64,000 bases of DNA from Anisus vortex (taxonomy: Eukaryota; Mollusca; Gastropoda; Planorbidae), in the NCBI GenBank assembly GCA_949126835.1, contig OX421495.1:31801320-31865319 (forward strand). The letters are read 5' to 3'. Both the position numbers and the translations under genes were made by a program. The notes under the pieces were generated by a model, which was not told where the DNA came from, did not search any database, and saw only the letters and a list, made by a program, of their open reading frames with translations. Positions 45,521-56,868 of the stretch are shown one piece after another. The stretch's first letter is position 1. Each line of letters starts with the position of its first letter.

Positions 45521-45866
45521 TCTGCTGATGATTGAGGCAGACTTGTTGCGCAAAATTAACTTTGATTAGTCTATGTACTCAAAAACTTTGCCAGATCTTA
45601 ATCTCGAAAAAAGAACTTTAAAATGTAAATGTGTGCTCTCTCTGATTATCTCATCTATTTAAAAAGTTCTAGTATTCGTATGTATTGTTATAACAAAATT
45701 ATTTATTAATTTTAATACAGAAATACAGTAGGCTTTGTTATTTTTTTGGCATAATATTGAACATACCAGTGGTCAGTGGAGGATCGGGGGCCCGGGCAAG
45801 AAGGGGGCACCCATGTGGGTTTGTGCCTAGGGCACCAAGATGGCTTAATCCGGCCCTGCCTGGCCA

Positions 45867-46661
45867 TTCTGTCCCAAAGATTACAATTTAAGATATGCAA
45901 GAGAAGATCACAGCTTTGAGTGAGACTGAAAAAAGAGTAGAGCTCAGTATAAACCATCCAAAAAACAAATTATTGAAAATAAACCACCAAAGATGGCGAC
46001 ATACAAGTAGAAAACCAAAGCTTAGACCAAGTGAATCACTTTGTATACCTTGGAAGTGTGGGCAGTGCATCAGGAGGAGCAGACGAGGACATCGAACGTC
46101 TAATAAATTTGGCGCGACAAGCCTTTGCCAACTTGAAACAGGTCTGGAGATCTACATACATCTCTGTCAAAAATAAAGTAAGGATCTTTAACACAAACAT
46201 TTAAACGGTCCTACTTTATGGGTCATAAACATGGCGAACGACAGAGATAACTAAAAATAGACTCCAGACCTTTGTTAACAGATGCCTAAGATATGATCAA
46301 AAGACAATGGTTCGACAAGGTATAAAACTCCAAGATGTGGAAGAGGTGCAATGTGGACAAAGAACAGTAGAACAACAAATCATGGAAAGGAAGTGGAGAT
46401 GGATTGGACACACCCTCAGGAAAGATAACAACAACAGAGCTAGACAGGCCTAAGAGTGAAATCCCCAGGGTAAACGGCATAGAGGAAGACCCAAGCGAAC
46501 ATGAAGACGAAGCATTATATAGGCCTACTGGATGAAACTGAAAGAACTGGAAAGAGCTGGGAAGAATTGGAGCGACTAGCAAGAGAGCGTGAAGAGTGGC
46601 GTGCTTTGACAGAGGCCCTATGTCCCACAAGGAACCCAAAAGGACACATGATGATGATGAT
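45867..46661 (+). pseudogene. LINE C-terminal domain and 3' tail
   Basis: FVYLGSVGSASGGADEDI, RQAFANLKQVWRSTYISVKN, LQTFVNRCLRYDQ and ERKWRWIGHTLRKDN, then RGRPKRTWRR, the usual C-terminal blocks of this LINE type, ending with LCPTRNPKG and (GAT)n. Frame broken repeatedly. Confidence 0.87.
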
Positions 46662-46768
46662 GAATATACAGAACAATCTTCTAGTTCAAATAATCTTTCA
46701 TGTATAATTTATATGTTCAAGTTGACTTGATGAGTCCTTTTTAGGTTTTAATTGGGATAACAATCAAT

Positions 46769-47037
46769 AAAAGTAAAGTAAAAGTAAAGTATCCCGTCGG
46801 ACCAAATTGATCCATAGGTCCGGTGAAACAGCGTTCACCAGTTTCTGTGGTCACTGCATGATACTAGGTGATTGTGTGGCAAGCACATGCACAGCTGCCT
46901 TTGCTTTACCCCAACTAGTGTCAGGTTTCCATCAGAGCTGGGTAGACTCAGGGACACCTCCAGACCGGGGGAAAATATCATAGCCTGCACCAGGGTTCGA
47001 ACCCAGGTACGCCAGACGAACGCGCTTCCGCATGACC
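46769..47037 (-). mobile_element. tRNA-derived SINE with TSD
   Basis: On the minus strand a tRNA-like head has a box B (GGTTCGAACCC at about 46994-47004), followed by a body and an ACTTTACTTTT-type tail at 46769-46795. Flanked by ACAATCAAT at 46760-46768 and 47038-47046. Same family as 61600-61865. Confidence 0.9.
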
Positions 47038-47046
47038 ACAATCAAT

Positions 47047-48883
47047 GTAGGCCTACTACAATTAATTCTACTTATTTATTTATTTATTTTTAGTGAATAA
47101 TTTCAGAAAATGTCTGCATTATTTTACAGAAAGACATATCCATATGAAATTGGGCTTAATTGGGAATTATAAAATAATGTGTTGTTTTTGTATATATAGG
47201 CTAATATGCAGCTTTAATAAGAGAATAAAGATATATTGACACTTGCTACTGGAAGAAAGAGGGTAGGGCCTATATCAATATTTACACTAATGTAAACTGA
47301 TAACACTCCAATTACTGCCATTCATCTGTTATAGCCAATAATCCCATACATACAATTTACGTGTGGGAAGAAGGAGTTGTAAGCCTACAATATATTGATA
47401 AATCTATTACTACTGACATAGGTCATAAGTTCACAATCTGTAACAAGAAAAGTAACCTCATACTTTTGTGGACCAATAAATACTAGACCGAAACTTAGTC
47501 TATTAACACACCATAGATTCCGTAATGTTTTTCGACACAGATCTGTGTTGTTGTACCGATAGTGTAACCTAGTCTCTATTAATAAGCTTTATTTTAGTTC
47601 CCCCACCCCCTTATCTTATAGCATTTTCTGTTGTTGTTATTTTGTTTACAGTAGGGCCTGTATATAATCACCCACACCATAGTGACTATGCACACATTTA
47701 CACAAAATATACCGGGGTATAGGCTTTAAATTATACGCTCAATAAATAAATATTTTTCGGAGTGATTATACGGCAAATTTTCGTGACCTATATTATACAC
47801 ACTGCTATTGGCGCATGCGCAATCTTGTTTAGCTGTTAGTAACGTGTGTTGTCAACAGGGGTAACGCAGGTTCTACCCTACCCCTCTCCACCTTTTTTTT
47901 AAATTATTATTATTAATTCAATTATAGTAAAACAATATATTTTTTGTTAAATACGTGACTTTTTTGTAACTATTTGTCATTGTTTATAATTAATTCAAAC
48001 AAAAAGGTTATTTATAGCCTATGTCACTTAATTAATCACAATTAGAAATTCATGTTAGGCCTACGGCCTACGGTTAGTCCCGGTTAGGGTTAGGACTTAA
48101 ATAGTAGGCCTATAATTAATTCAAACAAAAAGGTTATTTAGCCTATGTCACTTATTCACAATTAGAAATTGATGTTACGGTTAGGCCCGGTTAGGGTTAA
48201 AACTTAACTAGGAATATGATCCTAAAGAGCGTTCTCAGTAGGCGGAGCTTAAGTTTTTTTGTGTAGGCCTACATTTAGTGACGTATTTGTGTAAATATAG
48301 AACCCACTTGAGGTACAAACATAACGTGGTGAAAGTAAATTACTTCTTTATCATGCAAAATTCACATCTGAATATTGGCTATCCTACTCAAAAATAAGGA
48401 GGTAAATAGTAGTACTGTATAGATTAATTGATTAATGTGATTAGGCTAGGGCCGGCTAGACCTATTTACACTTTCAATTTCACTTTATAGGCCTACACTT
48501 TTAATGTTTCGTAGGCTAGGCTACGATGTCAAGTGATATTGTTGGTGAATAGGCTATCTAGTCAAGTCACTATTAGGCTCACATCGTCTATGATCTATGT
48601 CTATGATAATAATAAAATAGCCTATTTTTTTTAACATACATAATACAGCTTAAATCTTAATAAGACTTAAAACACAACACATCATTTAAAAAAAGCTCGA
48701 GCCTTTATGAAACTTTATTAATACAGCGGCCATATTTAATTGTACACCATTACTCAAAGTAAACACAAATCACGTGCTTTTTGTCACGGGATTGCAAACG
48801 CCCTATCCTAAATAAACGTCTATAGACTATATAAGAATAGTATGCCTATAGATTATAGATTAGTAGGCCTATAAAGTCATAAA
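47047..48883. other. Intergenic repeats before the LARD
   Basis: Includes a tandem duplication of about 115 bp (about 47990-48105 and 48115-48215, both with ATTCAAACAAAAAGGTTATT) that recurs at 55297-55430. Upstream of it, GGGGTAACGCAGGTTC near 47860 matches the tRNA-like head of the SINE at 55148. AGGCCTA words are frequent. Confidence 0.6.
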
Positions 48884-50390
48884 TGTGAACTGGTGACCAG
48901 TTTACGTTGTATTTTTGTTGTTTTTTTTACTATACCAGTCTACGGTGTATGATTGTGTTTTTTTTGCTATATTTTCCTTGCTAATTACTAAATTCTGTAC
49001 CAAAACTTGTCCGTTTTAGGTAAATAACTTTGTTAACGATTATTGTTGGGGAAGATGGTTATTAGTAATTAGTAGGAAAGGTACTGTAGTTTGTATATAT
49101 ATATAGTTTAGTTTAGTAGATTGTTTATATATTTAGAGGTCTTCGTTTTACTTATAATATGAAGCACACTTTTAACATTTTTTTAACTAATTATTTTTGA
49201 GCGCCTGGTCACCTTGCCTGGTTCTGATTGGTCTGTTATTTAATCCTATTTGAATCGGATTGGTTAGTAATTCAGTAATAGTTGTCGATTCGCCCTAGAG
49301 GGCTATTTAATTCCCTTCTGGTCAGTGTTTGGCCTTCTTATTGTGTGTGGCCCGGCTTTGCATCTCTTAAGAGTCCCGTAAGTTTTGAGTTATTATATTA
49401 TATAGTTCTATTACTTTCATTGTTAAAATATGTACGATAAACTGTTCATTGTTGTCTTAACGTTAACAATTTGACAGGATGATTAGTTATTTTGTGGGAT
49501 GGGTAAGATAATATGGGGATTTTCGAAGTACATTAAATGGACAGCGAACGTACAAGGAGGCGGCCATCCATTTTTTTAAGGTCTATGTCCGTTGCATTGT
49601 GTAGAATATATTTATTATTGTTGACCTAATGTTTGCTTTTTATATTTATTCTTATTAATTAGGTCGGAAAAAACCTACCTTGTTGGTCTCGTGTTATATG
49701 TTGGTTTTAAATTAGTCTCGTGTTATATGTTGGTTTTAAATTAGTCTCTGGTTATATGTTGGTTTTAAGTTAGATGTTAGAAATTGCTAGGTCGCTTGTA
49801 TATATTTATTCTCTTGTTTTATTTATTATTTTTAAGTTAGATGTTAGAAATTGCTAGGTCTCTTGTATATATTTTCTTAGTTAGATATTAGATAGTGTGT
49901 TAAGTGATGAGAGGATTTGAATTATGATTTTGTAGTATGTGAGTTAAGAGTTGGTAGAGATTGTGATTTATTTAGTTAGAAATGGCGCTGGTAGACGATG
50001 GATTTATTTAGTTGTTGTTGATAGTGATGGTTAGGGCTTATATTTTGAATAAACTTGTTTGTATATTATGAAAAATTTATTTGTTCTATTGATAGTTAGT
50101 TACATTGTTGTAGTGTACGTTGTTTATGTTTGTTTATTTGTAGTTGGTCGTTGTGTGTTTAGTTTAGTAGTATTTAGTATAGTTAGCTAGTAATAGTAGT
50201 CTTTAGTATTGGTTCATCCAGGTAGCTATTCCTACCTGCCTACCACAATATAGGTATGCACAGATATACCCGTCCCCTCCCCTTGTATATAAATGTAAAT
50301 AGATGTATATTAATTTAATATTGTGTGTTATATAATTCAATAACACACACTCACTAATAAACTTTCACTCAGTTAATTCCCCCCCTTACA
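48884..50390 (+). repeat. 5' LTR of the LARD-like element
   Basis: Contains three copies of a 29-bp unit starting GTCTCGTGTTATATGTTGG (about 49686-49765) and a duplicated AAGTTAGATGTTAGAAATTG block. Confidence 0.92.
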
Positions 50391-52336
50391 AATGGTGTCA
50401 TGAAGTGGGGATCTGTGCTTGGATGGACCAATGTAGTTAGTTTCTTTTTGGTTAGGCCTCAGTTGTGTAGATTAGGGTCTTGGTTAGGATAGTTTTGATG
50501 GTTTATTTTTGTTTGACTAGGAGTGGTATTTTGTGGTATAGTTGTTTGGTATATAGGAGTTGGATCTAGGTTTGAGTAGTAGTTCTCTGTGGATTAGGTT
50601 GTTGTGAGTAATGCAGGATAGTTGTTAGACCTAGGTTGGTTGTTGATTTTTGGTATTAGTGTGTTAGGCTTAGTTGTTGTTTTGGCAGTTAGCGTTAGAT
50701 AGGAGAGAGACCAACATAGGTAGGGCCGACGGAGACGACGGCAGCAGTGGACGTCCTGTGACCATTGGGGCTGTGCAGCTAGCTGTGTGTTGGGCCAGAC
50801 CCTGGCATTGGGACCTACACTTTGGTCACCAGGGTCCGGCATCTTGTAGCTGTTTGAGCCTGGAAGCTGGCGGTGTATGCTTGGGCCAGGCCTTGGCGTT
50901 GGGACCTCCATATGGGTCACCAGGGTCCTGGGCTCGGGCGACAGTGACGATGGCTGCTGCCGGAGAGATGCAACTGGGGCAAGTACCACCTTCTTGCTCC
51001 ACCACCACCATGAGAGGTGTGCCGACCAGGGCCACCTGCCTGGTTTCCCTCGGCCAAGGGGGAGCCGTGGATTGTCTGGACGTCCCCTGGAGTGGCCAGT
51101 GTAGTGCAGTGTAGTGCAGTGTAGTGCCGTGTAGTGGCCAGTGTAGTACCGTGTAGTGCCCTGGAGTGGCCGAAGTGAGAAGTAGTAAGGCCCTGGAGTG
51201 GCCAAATAGACATGGTCATGGAGTCAGATGTAGCATAACCAAAGAAGTGTTTTCATTCAGACGTCAAGAATTTGGATGTGTTTCATGCCTCCCAGCCAAA
51301 GCCTACCGGAGAATTGTTGCCTTGTTGTACATTGTTTCATTGTTTATTTGCTTGTCACGCATGTACATCTAATTACTGCCTTTTTTTATGAACCTTTTTT
51401 TTATTTTTAATGTTCATATTTCATATGTAAATAATGCAACCGTTGTTGTCGACACACCCTTGTTATTGTGTTGACATGTTGTTTTTTCGTACCGGTAAAT
51501 TTAAATATTTTTTCAATGCAGTATTTTTATGAACTGTTCACGTAGGTAAATGTTTTTTTGTCTCTCTTGTGGGAGGCGAGCAGTTTTCTAATGGCATTTT
51601 AGGTTCTATGTGAAATGTCATGGTTCTTCGTGAACTGGCGGTGTAGTTCATGTGGGACTAACATTGTTGGTTCTGGGCAAAATAATTTTTTCTTGTCCGC
51701 ACCAGATGCGGACTGAGGAAACAAAATGTAATAATTTGTATGTTTTTTATAGCATGATTTCTTATGTATGTTTTATTGTTCTTTGTGAACTGGCAGTATT
51801 GTTCTCGGGGAACGGATGCTGTTCGTTCTTGTCAAAATAAGATATTTTTTTCTTGTCCACACCAGTTGCGGGCTGAGGAAGCAAACTGTTATAATTTACT
51901 GTTTTTATGATGTTTTATGATTATGATACCCTGATGTCTTATGTTTATTTTCCGTTTTTGATGGTATATAATTATAATTGGCTGCCGGATTGTGTGTGAG
52001 ATAACACGAGTGAGCCTGTGTGTTATTAATGATGCATTCCTTTTCACCGAGACTTTTTGTATGTCATTGTGAAGTCGTCAAAGCTCACTTTGGGCATGGT
52101 GGTTGCCGCCTATGTTGTATTTGTTCATAAATTGCAGAACAGTGCCTTCAGTGGCGTCTGCTTATTTACTGACGTGGATTTTTTCTTTATTGTGTGGACA
52201 TTCTAGGAATGTCGGGCATAGGGGTGGGTAATCAAGAGTCTTTGGTTGATTGGTCTTGTAGCATTTTTGATTAACTAACGCTTGTGTAGTATGTAAGAGT
52301 TTTATCGAGGGCGATAAAAAAGTCCGGCGGGAAGTG
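50391..52336 (+). other. Non-coding internal region of the LARD
   Basis: GC-rich patch at 50700-51190 with an imperfect 110-bp duplication (both copies hold TTGGGCCAG, TTGGGACCT and GTCACCAGGGTCC) and a GTGTAGTGCCGTGTAGTGG run (about 51100-51170). An imperfect repeat of about 155-160 bp lies at 51620-51900 (CTTGTCCGCACCAG and CTTGTCCACACCAG). Overlapping ORFs in the GC-rich patch on both strands look compositional. Confidence 0.75.
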
Positions 52337-53899
52337 TGTGAACTGGTGACCAGTTTACGTTGTATTTTTGTTTTTTTTTTTACTATACCAGTCTACGGTG
52401 TATGATTGTGTTTTTTTTGCTATATTTTCCTTGTTAATTACTAAATTCTGTACCAAAACTTGTCCGTTTTAGGTAAATAACTTTGTTAACGATTATTGTT
52501 GGGGAAGATGGTTATTAGTAATTAGTAGGAAAGGTACTGTAGTTTGTATATATATATAGTTTAGTTTAGTAGATTGTTTATATATTTAGAGGTCTTCGTT
52601 TTACTTATAATATGAAGCACACTTTTAACATTTTTTTAACTAATTATTTTTTGAGCGCCTGGTCACCTTGCCTGGTTCTGATTGGTCTGTTATTTAATCC
52701 TATTTGAATCGGATTGGTTAGTAATTCAGTAATAGTTGTCGATTCGCCCTAGAGGGCTATTTAATTCCCTTCTGGTCAGTGTTTGGCCTTCTTATTGTGT
52801 GTGGCCCGGCTTTGCATCTCTTAAGAGTCCCGTAAGTTTTGAGTTATTATATTATATAGTTCTATTACTTTCATTGTTAAAATATGTACGATAAACTGTT
52901 CATTGTTGTCTTAACGTTAACAATTTGACAGGATGATTAGTTATTTTGTGGGATGGGTAAGATAATATGGGGATTTTCGAAGTACATTAAATGGACAGCG
53001 AACGTACAAGGAGGCGGCCATTTTTTTAAGGTCTATGTCCGTTGCATTGTGTAGAATATATTTATTATTGTTGACCTAATGTTTGCTTTTTATATTTATT
53101 CTTATTAATTAGGTCGGAAAAAACCTACCTTGTTGGTCTCGTGTTATATGTTGGGTTTTAAATTAGTCTCGTGTTATATGTTGGTTTTAAATTAGTCTCG
53201 TGTTATATGTTGGTTTTAAATTAGTCTCGTGTTATATGTTGGTTTTAAATTAGTCTCTGGTTATATGTTGGTTTTAAGTTAGATGTTAGAAATTGCTAGG
53301 TCGCTTGTATATATTTATTCTCTTGTTTTATTTATTATTTTTAAGTTAGATGTTAGAAATTGCTAGGTCTCTTGTATATATTTTCTTAGTTAGATATTAG
53401 ATAGTGTGTTAAGTGATGAGAGGATTTGAATTATGATTTTGTAGTATGTGAGTTAAGAGTTGGTAGAGATTGTGATTTATTTAGTTAGAAATGGCGCTGG
53501 TAGACGATGGATTTATTTAGTTGTTGTTGATAGTGATGGTTAGGGCTTATATTTTGAATAAACTTGTTTGTATATTATGAAAAATTTATTTGTTCTATTG
53601 ATAGTTAGTTACATTGTTGTAGTGTACGTTGTTTATGTTTGTTTATTTGTAGTTGGTCGTTGTGTGTTTAGTTTAGTAGTATTTAGTATAGTTAGCTAGT
53701 AATAGTAGTCTTTAGTATTGGTTCATCCAGGTAGCTATTCCTACCTGCCTACCACAATATAGGTATGCACAGATATACCCGTCCCCTCCCCTTGTATATA
53801 AATGTAAATAGATGTATATTAATTTAATATTGTGTGTTATATAATTCAATAACACACACTCACTAATAAACTTTCACTCAGTTAATTCCCCCCCTTACA
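52337..53899 (+). repeat. 3' LTR of the LARD-like element
   Basis: Nearly identical to the 5' LTR apart from two extra 29-bp units (five instead of three) and small indels, so insertion is recent. Confidence 0.92.
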
Positions 53900-53903
53900 T
53901 AAA

Positions 53904-55139
53904 GTTATAAGTCATTGTTACGTAGGCCTACTCGTGCAATATTATGTATTTGGCTGTTGTCTAGGTGAAGGCTCAATATTCCAAGAGTTGTTTGTTTTTA
54001 TATGGGCTTGATTACTTCAGTAATTATGATTCTATTTCAATGTTAATTCCATGTAATACCTTGAATTTTAATTGAAATCAACACCAGTTGCACGATAATT
54101 GTGATTTTATTTAGTATAACACTTGAATACAAGACGAAGACACATAAGAAAAATACAAATCCAAAACTAATTCTGATAAACACTATGTACAAGTAATGTT
54201 CCTACTACGGAGATAAACTCTCAACTCGGAACTCAACTGAAACTAAACTCAACTGAAGTCTGAAGGGAGAAACACAGCTTTTTAAAGTCTATCTTCTCAT
54301 TACCTAGAATTACTCATTGGTTAGGGTACAGCCAATCGTAACTAGGGGAAAAACTTCCACTCCCAAAAACACAGACACAAGTCTGGTTAGAATGTCGTTT
54401 AATTAATAGAACAACAGAGTCAATTCCTCTTTGTTCGAAACTGGGTGGACATGGCGAGGTCAGGGTTTAGCTTGAAAATACAAACATTAATCTTACTTAA
54501 TTACAGTACATGCCAGACCTCAGGGTGTCCTTAAACCTTAGCAAAATAGACATTAAGGCGCTATTGGAGACGCTTCCAATTAAAGTATCTATGCAAGTGG
54601 GTGAGCGTATATGTGTTTTCTTCAGGGAAAAATGCAGAATGGGAGGAGAGAGGTAATTGAAAAAGGGGTGTAGGTGGGGGCAATTGTAGTTACGATTACA
54701 ATTCAGTGTCACGACTTGTAGATACCAGTGTAGTTTTATTACGATGGCTAAACAATTTGTAATTGATAGCAGGAAAAGAGGGTGGGAAATCTAAGTAGGT
54801 TATAAAAACACAACGGGTTCAAACTTTCCCTTGGGATCTAGGTTAGTTTAAAAGGTCAGGGAGGGGGAATTGGTGCAACTTTATAACATCATAAATATAG
54901 CCTAACTCTCACATTTTTTTCGTAAATTTGGGTCTGCCGATGACGCTTGGCATTATAGGGCCTACACACATTTGGCTTAACGTATATACACCAGATCCGC
55001 CGCATAACGCTGAACGTTATACAACAGAGCTAGACAGGCCTAAGAGTGAAATCCCCAGGGTAAACGATATTGGCGCAGGCGCATAATTGTTTATCTGGCC
55101 CTATACGCTCAATTACATTTTTTTGTAAAGATTTCAACA
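53904..55139. other. Intergenic, upstream of ACOX1
   Basis: No gene recognised. At 54890-54960 there is a direct copy of the block TCTCACAATTTTTTCGTAAA (with small changes) followed by TTTGGGTCTGCCGATGACGC, which recurs at 55510-55560 and inverted at 56640-56760. At 55020-55065 the text AGAGCTAGACAGGCCTAAGA matches 46436-46455 of the LINE C-terminal region. Confidence 0.5.
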
Positions 55140-55142
55140 AGG

Positions 55143-55435
55143 TTTCCTGGTCCAGTGGTTAGTAGCGTGTTCTGTTAACGGGGGTAACGCAGGTTCAATC
55201 CCAGCAATCTACACATTTTTTTTTTTATTCAATTATAGTAAAACGATATATTTTTATTTAAACACGTGAATTTTCGGTAACTATTTGCCATTGTTTATAA
55301 TTAATTCAAACAAAAATGTTATTTAGCCTATGTCACTTAATCACAATTAGAAATTGATTATTGATGTGACGGTTAGGCCCGGTTAAGGTTAGGCTCAGTT
55401 AGGGTTAGGACTGAACTAGGAATATGATCCTAAAT
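55143..55435 (+). mobile_element. tRNA-derived SINE, second family
   Basis: Head CTGGTCCAGTGGTTAGTAGC has a box A-like core and GGTTCAATCCC is box B. The body (TTCAATTATAGTAAAACGAT, TTAGCCTATGTCACTTAATC, GTTAGGCCCGGTTAAGG) is shared with 47850-48215. The ends do not pair as an acceptor stem, so it is not a working tRNA gene. Confidence 0.7.
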
Positions 55436-56868
55436 AAAAAAAAAAGCCTATAGAATAGTATAGATTAGTAGGCTTATAAAGTCATAAAGTTATAAGTCAT
55501 AAGTATAGGCTAACTCTCACAATTTTTTCGTAAATTTGGGTCTGCCGATGACGCTCGGCATTATACACATATTATTCGTAATACACCGGATCCGCCGCAT
55601 AACGCTGAACGTTATACACCGGATCCGCCGTATAACGCCTCCTTTGGTTTTAATGGGTTTTTCTTTTCACAATCAATTGTGTTGAACATAGTATTATTTT
55701 GTCTATAGGCCAGTGATTAGATACATTTTCCAGGTTGGTTCGAGAGATAACTAACTTCAACTATAGAAAAGTAAAATGACTACGTCGTCTGTAAACACTG
55801 ATCTTGCCAAGGCTCGAGACCAAGCTACATTTGATCCTTTGCAATTAACGTATTTTATTTATGATGGCCCAGAAAAAACTAAGAGGAAGCGTTACTTGCG
55901 TAAGTTAAAATTCAGAATCTTTCATTTATAATATAGGCCTATAATTATAATTATAATGCTTGGTTTGAAAAACTATCATTCACGTTCTATTCTTCTTTTT
56001 AAATTTTATTACTAACTTGCTAGACGACCTTTGTACCTTAAAATAGATCCCTGAACAATCAGATAGAGGCGTACTCGGCCTTCTGACAAGATTAGTGATT
56101 TATGTATACTATGGCCGTCACTTGTGTGTGTGTGTCACAAGACAATGTGTGTGAAGAGCGGAGAGGGGGGGGGGGGGGGTTCTGACTAGGCATATCCTAT
56201 ATCTTAATAATAAATATACCATAGACTATTTAGTAGGCCCTATAGACTATAAAACTAATAATAGACTATACCAGGAGTCGGCAACCATTTGATAGCGGCG
56301 TGCCAAAGTAGAATTTCTAACTCACTTGGCGTGCTAACAGCCAAATAGTCAACCTCAGTCATATTTATTATTGTTAAACAATTTTTGAAATGTATGTAGC
56401 ATGATCAAAAACAAAAGCGCTTTACTAAAATACCATACAAAAGTCAACACAGATTAGTCACATATTGCGATAATTACAACAATTACAATAAGCTGTTGTT
56501 TATTTAAAGTTGAAACAAATAAATTTGATCTTGAATTATTTTGTGTGCTTATTTAAAAAGCAGATAAAAACATTTGAATGCAATTAGATGAAGGGAAGCG
56601 TTATTTGAAGAACTGTTCATATAACGCCGAGCGTTATCGGAAGAACCAAATCTTCGAATAATGACGAGCGTTATCGGAAGACCCAAATTTTCGAATAACG
56701 CAGAGTGTTAACGGCACTCCCAATTTTCGAACAATTGTGAGAGTTAGGCTACTCTATACTTATGACTTATATTAACTTATTTATAGCCTACTTATTATCT
56801 TATAGTTATAGTTCTAGTAGCCTATAGGCTATAGGCCTACTAATCTATAGTCTATTATTTAGGATCAT
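55424..56868. repeat. Inverted repeats bracketing ACOX1 exon 1
   Basis: Left arm (55424-55560) and right arm (about 56640-56868) are reverse complements: ATGATCCTAAATAA, TAGATTAGTAGGC, then TCTCACAATT and the GACGCTCGGCATTAT/ATAACGCCGAGCGTTAT block. Could be a TIR element or two separate copies in opposite orientation. Confidence 0.7.
55776..55899 (+). CDS. ACOX1: ACOX1-like exon 1
   Basis: 41 codons plus one base, donor GTAAGT. Contains LAKARDQATFDP and DGPEKTKRKR, the usual N-terminal ACOX1 blocks. Chosen ATG is the first in the frame and has A at -3 (AAAATGA). Lies between inverted repeats (55424-56868). Confidence 0.85.

Larger units (their letters stand above)
42620..45560 (+). pseudogene. 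ZMYM1-type hAT transposase, fragmented
   Basis: Pieces in order: an acidic leader and DPGLWIDV (about 42690), LADKNGFSDWKN (about 42960), GLLELICQFDSF (about 43230), SVDSTPDISHIDQLRVVRYV (about 43612-43672), CRGQSYDNAANM (about 43795), IPCAFHLLNLVGRSAVDSC (about 43878), SLSDTRWEAHAVATEAI (about 44048), then VEIALRIFLSLMATNCS and QERLDSLSLL near 45060-45185, cut by a MITE, with the last residues after 45528. A MITE also interrupts it at 43260. Numerous stops and frameshifts. Confidence 0.85.
42090..45858 (+). mobile_element. hAT transposon (ZMYM1-type transposase), 8-bp TSD
   Basis: Left end CAGGCTTGGATTAA and right end TTAATCCGGCCCTG are inverted repeats. CCTGGCCA is duplicated at 42082-42089 and 45859-45866. 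It carries a decayed transposase of the family from which zinc finger MYM-type 1-like proteins derive, and three smaller MITEs. Confidence 0.93.
39050..46661 (+). mobile_element. LINE split by a solo LTR and a hAT element
   Basis: Three collinear parts of one non-LTR retrotransposon: endonuclease part (about 39050-41017), reverse transcriptase (41381-42089) and C-terminal domain (45867-46640), ending in a (GAT)n tail at 46648-46661. They are separated by a solo LTR and a hAT transposon, each with a clean target duplication, so the original LINE order is certain. Many frameshifts and stops. The endonuclease is of the type annotated as craniofacial development protein 2-like in animal genomes; the clade is not assigned. 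Confidence 0.88.
48884..53899 (+). mobile_element. Young non-coding LTR element (LARD-like)
   Basis: LTRs of 1507 bp (48884-50390) and 1563 bp (52337-53899) begin TGTGAACTGG and end CCCCTTACA, with TAAA duplicated at 48880-48883 and 53900-53903. The internal 1.95 kb begins AATGGTGTCATGAAGTGGGG, a likely primer-binding region, and encodes no gag, protease, RT or integrase. Strand is inferred from that primer site. It must be mobilised by another element. Confidence 0.92.

Noticed and set aside
50594..51219. ORFs of 100-203 residues on both strands in the LARD interior
   Set aside because: Open frames overlap on both strands in a GC-rich, internally repeated patch; low-complexity Gly/Pro/His composition and no known domain.
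54085..54720. Possible reversed solo LTR (TTAGTATAAC, GTGTCACGACTTG text)
   Set aside because: I could not define TG...CA ends or a target duplication, so no boundaries can be supported.
55143..55210. tRNA gene
   Set aside because: Box A and B are present but acceptor stem ends do not pair and the same head leads a repeat body elsewhere; it is a SINE head.
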